A DNA stretch of 64,000 nt from Pochonia chlamydosporia 170. Its lineage: Eukaryota > Ascomycota > Sordariomycetes > Hypocreales > Clavicipitaceae. Position 1 is the first letter of the stretch; every line of letters starts with the position of its first letter. A program made the position numbers and the translations under genes. The notes under the pieces were generated by a model. That model saw nothing but the letters and a program-made list of their open reading frames with translations. It did not search any database and was not told where the DNA came from. Shown here piece by piece: positions 21,384-33,649 of this stretch. Where the stretch lies: positions 6,324,001-6,388,000 of the forward strand of contig NC_035790.1 of the NCBI RefSeq assembly GCF_001653235.2, read 5' to 3'.

Positions 21384-22921
21384 ATGTTGAAAGACTCGGC
21401 AAGCGTTGACTTTGATGTGGTCATTGTTGGTGCAGGTATTTCTGGCATCAACTTTGCGTACCGCTTACAGCAGCGCAATCCAGATCTGAGTTACTGCATC
21501 TTGGAAGGTCGACATGAAATTGGAGGGACCTGGAGTCTTTTCCAGTATCCCGGTAAATGATGTTGATAAAACAGCGTTGAATGGTATTTGTAGACTAACG
21601 GAGCAACTATGCAGGAATACGTTCGGATTCCGACCTGTTTACCTTTGGGTTCTCTTGGCGACCATGGACAGGGAAACAATCCATTGCAAATGGGCCCTTG
21701 ATCTTGGATTATGTTAAAGAATGTGCCAAGCAAGAGGGAATCGACAAGAAGATAAGATACTCTCACTTCGTTAACAGCATGCACTGGTCGTCATCGTCCA
21801 AGACATGGGCTGTAAAAGTGACCACTGGTGAGGCAGAGAAAACAGAGAGAACTTTGCAAACCCGTTTCGTATTCATGGGAACAGGATACTACGACTACGA
21901 TGAACCATTGAAGGTCGATATTCCCGGCATTCAAGACTTCAAAGGAACTGTGATCCACCCCCAGTTTTGGCCATCCGACTTGGACTATACAGATAAGCGT
22001 ATGGTCATAATAGGCTCTGGTGCAACTGCCATCACAATTCTCCCTTCTGTGGCAGCAGAAACCGCTCATGTGACAATGCTTCAACGCTCACCCAGCTATG
22101 TCATGTCCCTTCCGGCCGAAGGAACTTTTGAGACAGTCACAAGAAAGGCACTTCCACGCGGAGTAGCACACAGTCTGATTCGATTCAAATGGATACTCAC
22201 TTCCTTCATGTTGGTATCCTTCTGCCGAAAATTTCCCAACGCGGCTCGCAACTTCTTTCTCCGCACGATCGCGAAACAATTGCCAGAAGGCACGGCGATG
22301 GATCCCGACTTTACGCCAAGCTACAACCCATGGGAGCAGCGGGTATGCATGTGCCCAGACGGAGATTTCTACAAGGCGCTGGAAAGCGGCAAGGCCAGTA
22401 TTAAAACAGGAGCCATTGAGACAGTCACAGAGTCAAGTATACGTCTGACTACCGGCGAGGAGCTTCACCCAGACATCATTGTTACGGCGACGGGACTCAA
22501 AATGAAAATGGGTGGAGGAATTAACATTTATGTTGATGGGGAAAGATACGATCTTTCGCAACATTACCTGTGGAAATTTGCCATGGCTGAAGACTTGCCC
22601 AATGTTGCTTTCGCTTGGGGTTATGTAGATGCGAGTTGGACACTCGGCGCGGACGCAACCTCACAATTGACATGCCGGCTCCTGAATCGAATGAAGGAGA
22701 GACGGGTTCAGGCCGTGGTACCAAGGCTTCATCCGCACTTGAGATCGAACATGAAGGATTTGTCCATAATGGCACTTAGCGCGACATATGTTAAGAAGGG
22801 ACAGGCCTCTTGCCCCAAGGTTGGCAACCTTGCGCCATGGCAGCCTCGGTCGCATTATTGGAAGGATATATTGACAGCTTGGTGGGGTGATTTGGAAGAT
22901 TGCATGGAATGGATACAATAG
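21384..22921 (+). CDS. Type I Baeyer-Villiger flavin monooxygenase
   Basis: Exons 21384-21552 and 21615-22921 (62-base intron, GTAAAT...TGCAG), 491 residues. The join gives the family segment GGTWSLFQYPGIRSDSD. The FAD-binding motif GAGISG is at 16-21 and the NADPH-binding motif GSGATA near 190. Between them is an exact Baeyer-Villiger fingerprint FxGxxxHxxxWP: F165, G167, H171, W175, P176. Such enzymes insert one oxygen next to a ketone, giving an ester or lactone, using NADPH and O2; some relatives oxidise N or S instead. The last segment ends with W-x-DLEDC-like residues and looks complete. It is divergent from the esterase gene and 384 bases ahead of an alpha/beta-hydrolase on the same strand, both suitable to act on its product. 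Confidence 0.92.
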
Positions 22922-23305
22922 AAACCTAGAAAAGGCTTGTATATTAGCCCGAGTTGTGGGTTGTTGACTTGTTTGCCAACCAGTTCTCTCCCAAACCAGC
23001 GCAGAGCACACTTTTTTTTTTCGCAGATTCCAAAGCAATTGAGTGAATTATTAATATACTGATTGTCATCGCAGCCACTTCAGAAACTGACGTCAAGATT
23101 GTGTTGCCTTGGCATGACACGGGAAAGGCGTATGTGAACGCGGTGAATGCGAAAGGGATCGGCAGTGCCGTTATGCTGGCATATTAATACAGCTGGAATC
23201 CAGCACCTCTGTTTTTGCAAACTCTATTAACGGCAGACTTTAGTAGTTCCGACTGTGAAACATTTGCTAATACTCTAAAGCACGTCCTTTTTATCTTTCG
23301 TCGCC
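22922..23305. other. Intergenic between BVMO and hydrolase genes
   Basis: Short spacer containing the 3' flank of the BVMO gene and the promoter of the hydrolase gene. A poly-T run lies near 23012. I see no CGG-N2-CCG site. Confidence 0.45.
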
Positions 23306-24139
23306 ATGGAACTTACACAACGATACTCAACCTCGAATGGTGTTGTTCACTGGGACAGGTTTGGCTCTGGTCCACCACTAGTGTTCAACCACGGCACACC
23401 CTTCAGCTCCTTTGTCTGGCGAGACATGGCAGAGTCTATGTCGGACCAGTATACAGTCTATCTATGGGATATGCTGGGATACGGCCAATCGGAGAAGCGT
23501 GAAGGTCAAATAGTCTCTCTGGACGCCCAAGGCGCGCTCTTCGCAGAGCTGTTACAGTTCTGGATGCGCGACCACAACTCCCAGCTGCCTATTCTGATTG
23601 CGCACGACTTTGGGGGAGCTGTTGCATTGCGGGCTCGTCTGCTTCACGGTGCTCAGTATAAAGCTCTAGCCTTGGTTGATCCGGTTGCTGGTCCTCCCCT
23701 CGGCTCACCGTTGTTTCATTTAATCCACGACAATTCACATATTTTCACGCAGCTGCCGCCAAAAATCCACAAAGCACTCGTATACGAGTACATATCCTCA
23801 GCGAGTGCCCAAACCTTGCACCCAACAGCTCTCGATACCCTGGCAGCGCCGTGGCTTACACCCGAGGGCCAACCAGCATTCTACAGACAGATAGCACAGC
23901 ATGAGTTGAAGTTTACGGAAGAGATCCAACCGAAATTCGGCGAGCTGGCGGATATTCCCGTCATGCTATGTTGGGGAACCGATGATACCTGGATCCCCAT
24001 TGAGTTGGGCCGCAAGCTTGCGTCTCGCATTCCGAATGTTCGGTTCAGGGAAATCCAAGGCGCTGGACACCTTGTTTCATTGGACAAACCTGCGCAACTA
24101 ATGGCTCATCTAATGACGTTTTTGGGGACCTTGGGATAG
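23306..24139 (+). CDS. Alpha/beta-hydrolase with Asp nucleophile (epoxide hydrolase/dehalogenase-like)
   Basis: Intronless, 277 residues; ATG in a good context (GCCATGG). Motifs in order: HGTP oxyanion turn (29-32), D55 in the WDMLGYGQS segment, the nucleophile elbow AHDFGG with Asp101, an acid pair WGTDD (about 223-227), and the catalytic His in GAGHLVSLDKP (His255). An Asp nucleophile, rather than Ser, places it with haloalkane or haloacetate dehalogenases and epoxide hydrolases, which form an ester intermediate on Asp. No signal peptide, so probably cytosolic. Its place right after the BVMO gene suggests that it processes an oxygenated product. The actual substrate cannot be read from sequence. 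Confidence 0.87.
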   Translation: MELTQRYSTSNGVVHWDRFGSGPPLVFNHGTPFSSFVWRDMAESMSDQYTVYLWDMLGYGQSEKREGQIVSLDAQGALFAELLQFWMRDHNSQLPILIAHDFGGAVALRARLLHGAQYKALALVDPVAGPPLGSPLFHLIHDNSHIFTQLPPKIHKALVYEYISSASAQTLHPTALDTLAAPWLTPEGQPAFYRQIAQHELKFTEEIQPKFGELADIPVMLCWGTDDTWIPIELGRKLASRIPNVRFREIQGAGHLVSLDKPAQLMAHLMTFLGTLG

Positions 24140-25472
24140 ATTACGGCTCAATTAATCAATGCCGTCGTGACGAAACATTCCACTTGAACCGTTAATAACC
24201 TCTCCAGTTTACCAAGTACACAGCGTTTGAGTGTGTTACCACCGTCATAACAAGTATCAACAATCTCCATGCCCCATCTACTTTTATCCGAAATTATCAC
24301 TCGGCAGCAATTATCCCAACGATGTCCCGGAACTGGGGAAGGGCGGCTCCATGACGCGGATGTGGCTGCTGTTTCATCCCATGACCTCTCGTTTGTCTGG
24401 TTTCTGGTGTCTAATGTAACTCCACAAATGCCCATTTATCAAGCCGACGATCCAAGCATGGAACTTTTACCCCCGAACTAGCAAGACAATGATGATTCCC
24501 CGCAACTTCTGCACCTATCAGAATGGTGTGGTGCGCCCTTTGCCAGCCAGACCACGACACACCATCCGCGGGATTCTTGATGGAAGACGGGCCTAAACGA
24601 TGATTCTGCAAGGACGGGAAACATGGCATTGAGGGCTGGTCGGTGCCAAGAGGTGCCGTGCACTAGCCTGTCGTTGACACGATGGTGGCGTCCATGCAGG
24701 GCTAGTCGGAGTGCGTGGTGAGATCAACGTCCGATGGACATGAGTTCAGGCTGTTGTCTTTGTTTTGGACTTTTGCAGAAGTGAAGCAGTTTTGAAGCTT
24801 AGAGATGCCAAAAATACAATCACGCACCCTCAAGTGTTGTGGGTTACTTCAGCTCGAGCGCCGCGATGCTATTCAAGAGACGAAGAAGGCTAATAAAGTT
24901 AAAGCAACAACCAATAGCACCACCGAAACAATGTGGTGGCCCCGAAGTTTCCTGGAACCTTGTGTACTTGATAGACCAGAAAAACACAAGGCTAGAACAA
25001 AAGCGACACGCGACTGGTGTAGAGTTCGGTTGTGACGGCATTCGAGGCTCTAAGTGGATGCTCGTCATACACGAAACTCGTTGACACTTTCTATCATGGT
25101 GGACCGTGTGGTATGCCCAAACTTGGTTGCATCGGCATCAAGCTGCCGATCAGGGAGGTATGGCTGGAGGCATACCACCTTCACGGAAGCTCTTGGTCGG
25201 AAATCAAAAAGTTCCTGCAGATTGATCGTCTTGCGCCCTCTGTCAGGGTCTCGCTCGTGCCGCCAGCTTCAGAACGACTGCTGAATCCGGATTCAAAAGT
25301 GCGAACCATGGGAACCATGGATAATAGTGGCGGACGATGGGGCATTGGTTGACGTATATTTGTATCGTCGGCGAGCTCATCATCGCGACACATGGGTGCT
25401 CCAAGTCCCGACACATTTTCCCCAGTTACAATCAATCCAGGTCGAAAGAGCTCCTCATAACGAATTGCCAAT
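24140..25472. other. Intergenic, possible right edge of the core cluster
   Basis: 1.3 kb without a supportable gene. Open frames on both strands overlap and have no motifs. The last part is the promoter of the permease gene. Confidence 0.45.
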
Positions 25473-27464
25473 ATGGACAACCATGAGAAAGTAGCAGAAG
25501 ACGAAGCTTCTCGCCAAGTCTCCAATGGAATTGTACACGATGACAAGAATGGACCGGTCAATCTCGCGATTCCACCCAGACTGCGACGCCTTCACGACCC
25601 AGAGGTCTCGTTTCAAGAATATCAACACTACGCACGTATTACTAGAGCAGAACAGGATGCGCTGCCCAAACCGACTGGGAAAAAGAATCTGCTGATGTAT
25701 CTCATCCCGAATCTGCAAAAGGCAGAAACAGGGCCAGCAGATGTTGCTGTTCGCCCCGACGTCAATACTTCGGACATTGAGCAGCGCAAAACTATTACCG
25801 ATGAAGAGTGGACGAATGCCTCTAGAGCTTTGAGAACTGCTGGTACCGGTGCCATATTCTATCTCATTACCACCGATATCTTGGGCCCCTTTGGACTGCC
25901 CTACGCATTCGCTACAACAGGTTGGGGGTAGGCAACAAACTTGCTTGAACAATGCTTTTAGGACTGGAACTAACGCCATCATTTAGACCGGGCACTGCTC
26001 TTTATACTGTATTTGGGTTCATGGCAGGTTTCTCCGGTTATCTGCTCTGGGATTGCTTCATGGGTGTGTCCGACCATTCCTGCGCACCAATTCTCACATA
26101 ATTTGTCGCGAGGATTGGTGTTACAGTCTGGCTAATACACAGACACTGATACTCTATCCCAGGACTTGATTCTTTCCAATTTCCAGTCAAATCTTTCGGA
26201 GACATTGGCTTCCGTGTGTATGGGACATGGTGCCGCTACCTGTTCAACATCCTCCAAGCCATCCAGCTTATCTGCAACGTCGGTGCCATCATCATTTCCA
26301 ACGGAGAAGCACTCTCAGAAGCTGCCAAATTCAAGCTATGTTACGCAATCTGCTGTCTTGTATGGGCTCTCGCCGGCTTCGTCCTGGGCCAAATCCGCAC
26401 ATTGCAAAAGTTCACCTGGCTCGCCAACGTCGCCGTCTTTCTCAATCTAACCATCATGTTCATCACAATGGGCGCCGCAGCACATACAGATCCCCTCTAT
26501 TCTGCATCCGCCTCATCGGCTGGGTATTCTATTGACCCTGCCCTTGTTACTCCCGTCAATGGCACGTATCCTCCGGTCCAGCACAGCGGAGGTCTTCCCT
26601 CCTCCAATTTTGCTGCCTCACTCAACGGAGCCATGCAAGCAGTCTACTCATACGGCGGATCCATGATCTTTCCGGAGTTCATGGCCGAGATTAGACGACC
26701 AAGAGATTTCCTGAAAGGGATGTGGTCTGCTCAGCTCTTCATTTACGTCTGCTATATGCTCTACGGGCTTTTCATGTACGGATATCAGGGACAATATGTC
26801 CAAACGCCCGCATACCTCGGCATTTCTGCCTATGGGCTGCAGACCGCCGGTAACTCCTTGGCCATTGTATCGGCTCTCATTGCTGCTACGCTCTACGGTA
26901 ACATTGGTATCAAAGGTAGGACCCGGTCCAAGCAAAGTCATGGGAAAGCCGAGTCCATGCTAACACAAAGTCCCAGTCCTGTATAACAACGTGCTTGTCG
27001 AGTTCTTCAAGGCGCCTCCTCTGGAAAGCAAACGGGGCAGATACATTTGGTTTGCTCTTGTGCCAATCTACTGGTCCGTCGCCTACGTAATCGGCGCATC
27101 GATTCCCGATTTTGCTGGATTCACCGGCATCGTCGCTGCTGTCTGTATCTTACAGTTCACGTATTCTTTCCCACCGCTTCTGCATTTAGGCTACCAAATT
27201 CAGAAGTCCGCCATGGAAGGGGAAACAGGTTTTGACGCCAGCACTGGTGAGCTTGCGGTGCAGGATCGTGGAATCAAGCGCTGGGTTCGTGGTTTCTTAG
27301 GGAAGCGTTGGTATCTCAACGTCTTTAATCTTTTGTACTTTCTTGGTGCAATGGCTCTGTGTGGTCTCGGTATCTACGCCTCGGTGAAAAACTTGATTCA
27401 GATTTACGCGGTCCCTCAGCTGAATGCGTTTGGTTGCACATCCCCGTTGGAGGTTTCTGCATGA
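25473..27464 (+). CDS. Mtr-like neutral amino-acid permease (AAAP family)
   Basis: Four exons: 25473-25927, 25987-26063, 26163-26915 and 26977-27464; introns of 59, 99 and 61 bases, each restoring frame (for example TTGWG/PGTALYTVFG). Joined length 590 residues. A long hydrophilic N-terminus (about 125 residues) precedes roughly ten to eleven membrane helices. The start of the first helix (GPFGLPYAFATTGWGPG) and the helix with YSYGGSMIFPEFMAEIRRPRDF are typical of the fungal amino-acid/auxin permease group that includes Neurospora Mtr. It should import or move neutral or aromatic amino acids across the plasma membrane. It lies 1.3 kb beyond the core cluster on the same strand as the BVMO and hydrolase; membership of the cluster is possible but unproven. 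Confidence 0.88.
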
Positions 27465-30368
27465 GGAAAATTGCGCTCTGCTTTTGGTGTATGTCAGCTA
27501 GTATATACTTAATATTTGATGCTACATGTTGTCAATGCATAACAAATGATGAGGCACGTCATGTCCGTCGAGACTTGTCTTCCTTTCTTTCGTGTTTGTG
27601 AAACCGTTCTTGGCTATCAATAAACGCAATTGCGGCCTAATAGCGAAGAAAGGCATAAGCCTCTGTGATCACTTAGACGTTGTCTTTTGGCCTTGCCGTA
27701 GGCATCATGCTGTGCACATTCATTTTGATGTAGGTAACGCCACGCACCCTCATACAATGTTTTACTCAACCAACAAAGTCAGCATAATCGTATAGTGGTT
27801 AGCATGTTAGAGCGCAGAAAAAGACGAGGGAAAGGTCTTAAAGGGCCCTCCGAAGATACCATCTCAATGGAAATTGCCGGTCGACTCATCATGGCATGGC
27901 TCAATAGCACGCAAATCGCTTTTTTGTGATCACACGATCGAGAAAACACTGGGCTCCAATCCTTTGGGGCACTCGTCGTCAATATTGGTATATTCTACTG
28001 CCGAATCATCAATGACTATAGAAGCTAGACTCGTTCTTGTAATGAACTCTTCCGCATGCGTTAATCCCACCTGGGGAACCTAGTTAGATTTGGGGAGGAC
28101 CCTCTGGTATAAGATTGATGAATTGGGTAGGCAAAACAAAGATCTAAGAATGGTTGAACAACGACGACCAAACTCGTATGATATTCGACTATGTAGAGCC
28201 AGCCCGCACACCAGGCATCTAGCTTCCCGTAAGATGTCTTCAGCGCAATTTGCTCCATAACCTTACACATCCGTGGCTAGCCAAGTTAGCGTATGACATG
28301 CGGAGTGTCATCCGAGCTACAAAACCAATAGCCTTTTGCAAAGTTCAACCAGTCGTTCAGCCGAGGCAGTTGTCACCTCTCAACTCCCTCAATGATGGAC
28401 CCCTAAGGTGACGGACTTGTCCGACAACCAGAATCAAGGGTCTCGCCAACACAACTTACGATGGGCAGCTCTGGCCCTGTGATGTGTGAGCTGATTGTAA
28501 TGACCCCATTTACAAGGCTGTGGCTGAGGGAGACAGCTTTGGAGGCATGGACTAAAGCTGGCTCCACCACATCGGGGACCTCAAAAGTAATCCCAGCCCG
28601 CCGGGAAGTTTGTGATGGGGCCGAGCAATGAGTGGCAAAGTTGAATTAGAGGCTCAAGTCCAGAACCTCGTGGCTGAACTGGATGGGCTTTGACAAACCC
28701 AGAAAGTTGTATTCTCTCGCCAGCATGAAGCTTCCCCCACAAACCGCGACAGCTCGCTTGCGAATCAGCACGGATGACACGGCTTGGGCTTCAAGTCTAG
28801 ATCACAGGACAACCACGACACAGTGCAGGAGGGGTTGAGAGTGGTGAGATGGAAGAAGTTTGTTACTGAATAGGCTCGTGGGAAGGGCGAGTTGTTGCCA
28901 AGTTGACCAAACAAGGCAGTCTCAAGTACTGTATCTATCTCATTGGAATAATCATCTTTTGAGTACACCGAAAAGCTGACTTGCATCTGGATAAGGCAAC
29001 ATCAAGTAACAAGATCGTCACACGGCAGGTGTCCATGCCACCGCATGGCCTGCCTTGTGGGGGCCGCGGAGTTTTGATGCGCCCGCTGGGTTTATCGAAT
29101 ATTTCCGGTTTAGCAGAGATTCTTGGTGTCGATCTGGGTGCTGAGGGAGTGCCAATGCGGGGATAAAGCTATGCATAGCTCTTTAAACAAGCCACCTTTG
29201 ATGCTGGCATGCAAATGCCACAGGCCGAAAGGCAAGCTTGGCTCAGACGAAGCCTACGACAAGTTATTTGAAACCATTGGCAACTAGATCTTGTTACATT
29301 TGCAAGAAAAAGGGAAGCTCTTTCTTCAATTTTCACACAGCTATCTTTTTCTCGTCAACAGAATGTGTTGTTGTTGCCGTTATTTCATCCAACTGGAACG
29401 GACAGCGGGTCTTCTTCCGCGAGGGTCTCACTAAAATCTCCGGCCCGTCAGTAACATCGCACACATTGACGCCACTTGGAGCTGATATTTTAGAGTTCAT
29501 GTACTATGTCGTAGCCTATGAAGGCAATGGAGCTGTGCCCCCTTTGGCCACGGTGGCGTATGCCAGACGGGTACGTACAGGTAATAATAAGCGAGCATTT
29601 GGGGGCACAGCTCGGTAGACAAGTGTCTCAAACGAGTTTACAGCGATATCCACAGACGGTAGGGAGCTGTACCGTTTACTGGAATGCTGTATGTCCTCAT
29701 TGCTCAGAAAGTATGTAAGAGACGGCAGAGCTTCAACGCATTGTAACACAATGGGAAGACACAACAAGAGACCCATAACGAGGATAATATGATTCCTCAC
29801 GGCCGACAAGACCAACAAAGTGTGAGTCCAGGGCCAGTTACAATTCTCTTGCATTGCAAGCCCAATGTACCACATCACGCCATGGCTCTCGCTCACAAGC
29901 TGGGCCAGCACCGCCAAGGAGATGGATGGGTTTGGATGGCGTTAAGGATCAATACTGCCTCAAACCGGCCGACAAACCACAAACGTCGTACGGCTCTCCC
30001 GGCAACCCACTCAGATAAACCCAGACTAGCAATTGACCAGTTGACTGTTTTGCATCACAAGCCATGCTGCCATCTCAGCCATCAGGACTCCACTGCTTCG
30101 TAGAGACCAAGTCTCGCAGCTCGCCTGACTTAACATTTTCCCAGAACAACGTGATGGAGCTGATTGCTATATTTGCCCATGAGCTATTCGGCCTAAAAGG
30201 AACAGCTCTTTGAAAGTCGATCCGAGGTGTGCGCCATGTTCCCTGGGGCTAATTCTTGGGGTCATTCAGCAGGGCCTAGAGCGTCAATGTTCAGTAAATC
30301 TACATAAGCGTGATGTTTCCTGCTGGTGTTGCGGCTTGATAAATCCTCACCATACTACAAGCTATACA
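27465..30368. other. Gene-poor intergenic region
   Basis: 2.9 kb with only short overlapping open frames. It contains a tRNA-like 5' half near 27783 and, near 28628, a short frame (MSGKVELEAQVQNLVAEL...) that recalls the coiled start of some retroelement gag proteins but is broken by a stop after 22 codons. Neither is enough to call a gene. Confidence 0.4.
27783..27815 (+). other. tRNA-like 5' half (A-box resemblance), probably a relic
   Basis: The stretch with TATAGTGGTTAGCAT resembles the D-arm/A-box region of fungal tRNAs (compare the common GTGTAGTGGTTAGCAC pattern). No matching anticodon arm, T-arm (GGTTCGA) or closing acceptor stem follows, so it is not a working tRNA gene. It could be a fragment or the head of a tRNA-derived SINE. 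Confidence 0.25.
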
Positions 30369-31079
30369 ATGTCATCCAGTAATCCGGACAATATCGCCTC
30401 ACAGGCTACAGGCGACGGCGGCAGTGTCGCAGTTGGAATCGTTCTTGGTATCCTCGCAGGCATCTTCGTTATTCTTGTTTTGCTCTCCAGGTACGAATTG
30501 GCGGCCCAAGCTCACCCGTTTCTTGTGCTTTTGATTGCCCAGACATCAAGCTAAGGCGCAGGTGCAGAGTTCTATGCAGAAATCGCGGAGAAAGCAACCC
30601 AGATGATTTGGAAGCCGGCAAACGCAAGAGGTTAGCTTCTATATTAAAGCTGGATGGGGTAGCGCCGAGTCGCGCATACGGGAAGGATTCAGTAGAAGTC
30701 AAATCGGAGCCGCGGTCGTCAGGTTCATTTGATGACGTTATTGTCTGGTATGTCTCTTGCTCTGAATGCCGTCATGCAGAGTGAAGCAGCAACAGCAGCA
30801 ACCACGGGAAATGGAGACTCTGCGTCCCATCCTCGCTTCCACCTTGTACTAACTCGTCGCAATAGTGTGATCTGCCTAGATGTCTTACGAGACGAAGACA
30901 TGGTCCGCCATCTGCCATGTCAGCACTATTTCCATTCATCCTGCCTAGACACTTGGTACTTGCGACAACATCAAACATGCCCCCTCTGTAAAACACCCAT
31001 CTTCAAAGAGGCTCCGAAAAAGGTCAAGAAAGCACCGGAGTCTTCGGGGAGCGCAGTCGCCAATGCATCGAGTCAATAG
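30369..31079 (+). CDS. Membrane RING-H2 finger protein, probable E3 ubiquitin ligase
   Basis: Exons 30369-30490, 30562-30747 and 30866-31079; the second acceptor could also be at 30555/30556, which stays in frame and adds two residues. Joined length about 173 residues. One hydrophobic helix lies at about 20-40 (VAVGIVLGILAGIFVILVLL), followed by a basic, then acidic linker. The C-terminal RING-H2 is CVIC-x14-CxHxxHxxC-x11-CPLC, complete only because intron 2 joins a TG to TGTG to create the first Cys. This is the pattern of small membrane-bound E3 ligases that mark proteins for degradation. A basic Lys-rich tail follows. The target is unknown. Confidence 0.83.
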
Positions 31080-31724
31080 CGAGTGTTGCAGCGTTGGATA
31101 AAGCAAATGTACATATCAACGGCGTTTATTTTATACATTTCAGGGATATGACAGCGTTTTATTAGGTTTCTTACGATAATAGTAATAGTCCTCAGACTTG
31201 AGTAATTCTTGCATTGTTGCGAGTTCCTCTGTCGTCAATGGGTTGTGCATGAGACAGACCGGCCTGACAGAAAATGATAGCCCAATGTGAAACCAAGTCT
31301 GCGAATTGAGTGATTAAAATGTTCAACTGGACTTTGCATCTCATAGTTCTCAATAGCTACATCAGATTCTTTAATGGCGCAATATACAGCAAATGAAGCT
31401 TATGCACAGGTCGCAAGCCACCAGTAATCATGCATTCACCATCGTCAGACTCACCCACGTGGCAGAGGCTGGCCGTGGATGTGGACGTTCTTTCAACACC
31501 AACCCTGTCACCAACACCAATATTTAGTAAGTTGTGGGGCTTTTGATGCATACTGATATTATTAAATCAATTACCCAAAATGGCATTCGGTCATGAGCCT
31601 TTCAATGAGCGAGCCCGAGGATCGGCAGGGCTTCTCAAGTTAAAGAGGCATGTTGTCACGTCCCTGAAAGAACTAGTTTGTCAAGCGCAAACATCGCATC
31701 GTCACGATCAGAAAATCCTCCGAG
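31080..31724. other. Intergenic region
   Basis: Between the RING-H2 gene and the phytase-like gene, both on the plus strand. No supportable gene or repeat is seen. Confidence 0.45.
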
Positions 31725-33459
31725 ATGTTTGGACTTCAATCCCCGCTGGCGGTCATCGCCATTGCGATATCCGTCGTCTGGGCTGCTCCGTCTGTATCCC
31801 AGAATCCCGTCTTCTCAACTACTTGCGAGGGCAAGTCGTACACGTACAACGAACTCGCGGGATACGGATTTGTTCCTAGCGACGCTCGAGACAAGTTTGG
31901 CGACACAATTAGTCTCGGATCTTCAATCGCATTCGCGTCCTGGTCCAAGAAGGGATCTAAATACGAAGGGAAACTCTTTGGACTGCCTGATCGCGGTTGG
32001 AATACACAAGGCACAATCAATTTCCAACCTCGAATTCACGAATTCCATGTGACGCTGACGCCTGCGCCGGGTGCAACAACTGCTAAACCGTCGCCTCCGA
32101 ATGTCGCATTTGTATATAAAGATTCAATCCTGCTCACTGGCCCGGATGGCAAGCCCATGACCGGCCTCGACGCCGACCAGACGGGAGGTCTCAAGTATCC
32201 TGGTTTTCCCATTCTCCCGGCCGCAACTTACACTGGGAATGGCTTTGGTGGACCTGGAGAAGGTGGTAAGCGAGTGACGCTTGATCCTGAAGCCCTGGTT
32301 CTCGCAAAAGATGGCGGTTTCTGGATTAGTGATGAGTATGGGCCATATATTTACAAATTTAACAAAAAAGGGAAGATGATTGCGGCTACCGCACCCCCAG
32401 AGGCCCTTCTTCCTTTGAGAAATGGAACTGTCAGGTAATTACGCCATTTTTAATGTACAAATAGCCATGTTGATGCTCACCGAAAGTCTTTGACAGCTTC
32501 GCATCAAACAATCCTCCAACATACGATCCCTCTAGACAGCCTAGCCCGACCAATCCTACACAAGGACGCCAGAACAACCAGGGTTTTGAGGGAATGACCA
32601 TCAGCCCCGATGGAAAGTCTTTATGGGTGCTTCTCCAGTCAGCCGCTCGTCAGGAGGGGGGTTCGAATGCAAGCTCTCGTCGATACACCCGTTTGCTGAA
32701 GTACTCCCTTAAGAATTGCAAGGGTGGAAAGCAGGCGGCTGTTTACAAGGCAGAATATGTCGTGCCTCTGCCTACGTTCAAAGATGCGACCGGAAAAACC
32801 TTGGTGGCCGCCCAGTCCGAAATGCATTTCGTTTCGGACACACAATTCTTCTTTCTCCCACGAGACTCCGGTAATGGACGCGGCCTGTCTAGCACAGAGT
32901 CAATTTACCGGCATGTAGACATCTTTGACATCTCCAAGGCGACAAATGTCAAGGGGCCGACTCATGACACCTTCAATGCATCTATCGCGAGCGCAGGTCA
33001 GTTCATACTCCTCTACGAATAGGCTACATGATGATGCTGATGAAATTAGCTGGGGTTTTGAACGCTGACATTACTCCTGCTACGGTTTGCCCCTTTATCG
33101 ACTTTAATATTAATGCACAGCTCAACCGATTTGGATTGCATAATGGTGGTCCACAAGATGGCGGGCTGTTGAACGAGAAATGGGAGGGCATTGCTCTAGT
33201 ACCAGTGAAAGGTGAAATTGGTGCCGATAAGCATGATGGAGGCGAGTACTTCTTATTCGCAGCCTCCGACAATGATTTCATCACTCAAAATGGTATGTGT
33301 CTACTGCAATCGCTGGCACTTCCTTGCTAACGTTCCCTACTAGGGTTCATGAACTTTGGTAAAATACCATATTCAGATAAGTCAGGATTCAATGCGGACA
33401 ATCAGATGTTGGTCTTTAAAGTCACTCTCCCCAAGGGTAGTAAGCCATTAGTTGCCTAG
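31725..33459 (+). CDS. Secreted phytase-like esterase-domain protein
   Basis: Four exons: 31725-32434, 32497-32996, 33050-33292 and 33344-33459, with introns of 62, 53 and 51 bases. Joined length 522 residues. A signal peptide covers about 1-20 (ends VWAAPS). The body matches the 'esterase-like activity of phytase' fold: LFGLPDRGWNTQG early, DPEALVLAKDGGFWISDEYGPYIYKF in the middle, NQGFEGMTISPDGKSLWVLLQS, and a late NEKWEGIALVPV and ASDNDFITQNGFMNFG. These beta-propeller proteins are named for a phytase with esterase activity, but most fungal members have no proven substrate. It is probably secreted or bound to the cell surface. Confidence 0.88.
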
Positions 33460-33649
33460 ATTTTGTACCTTTGATACTGTTATTGTTACAACAAATAGAT
33501 CTTTGCGTTCCAGACAACGTTGCTTCAAAACCTAGTTCACTAGAAGTGAATTCATCAATTTCATCAAAGTATCTTCAAATGCAGTCAACAATGGTTAACT
33601 AATTAAATCTCACAGCTTACTACCACTTCTACCTCTTCACGAAATCGGT

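Noticed and set aside
28628..28760. Gag-like start MSGKVELEAQVQNLVAEL
   Set aside because: A stop follows after 22 codons and no zinc knuckle, protease or reverse transcriptase is nearby; too little for a retroelement relic.
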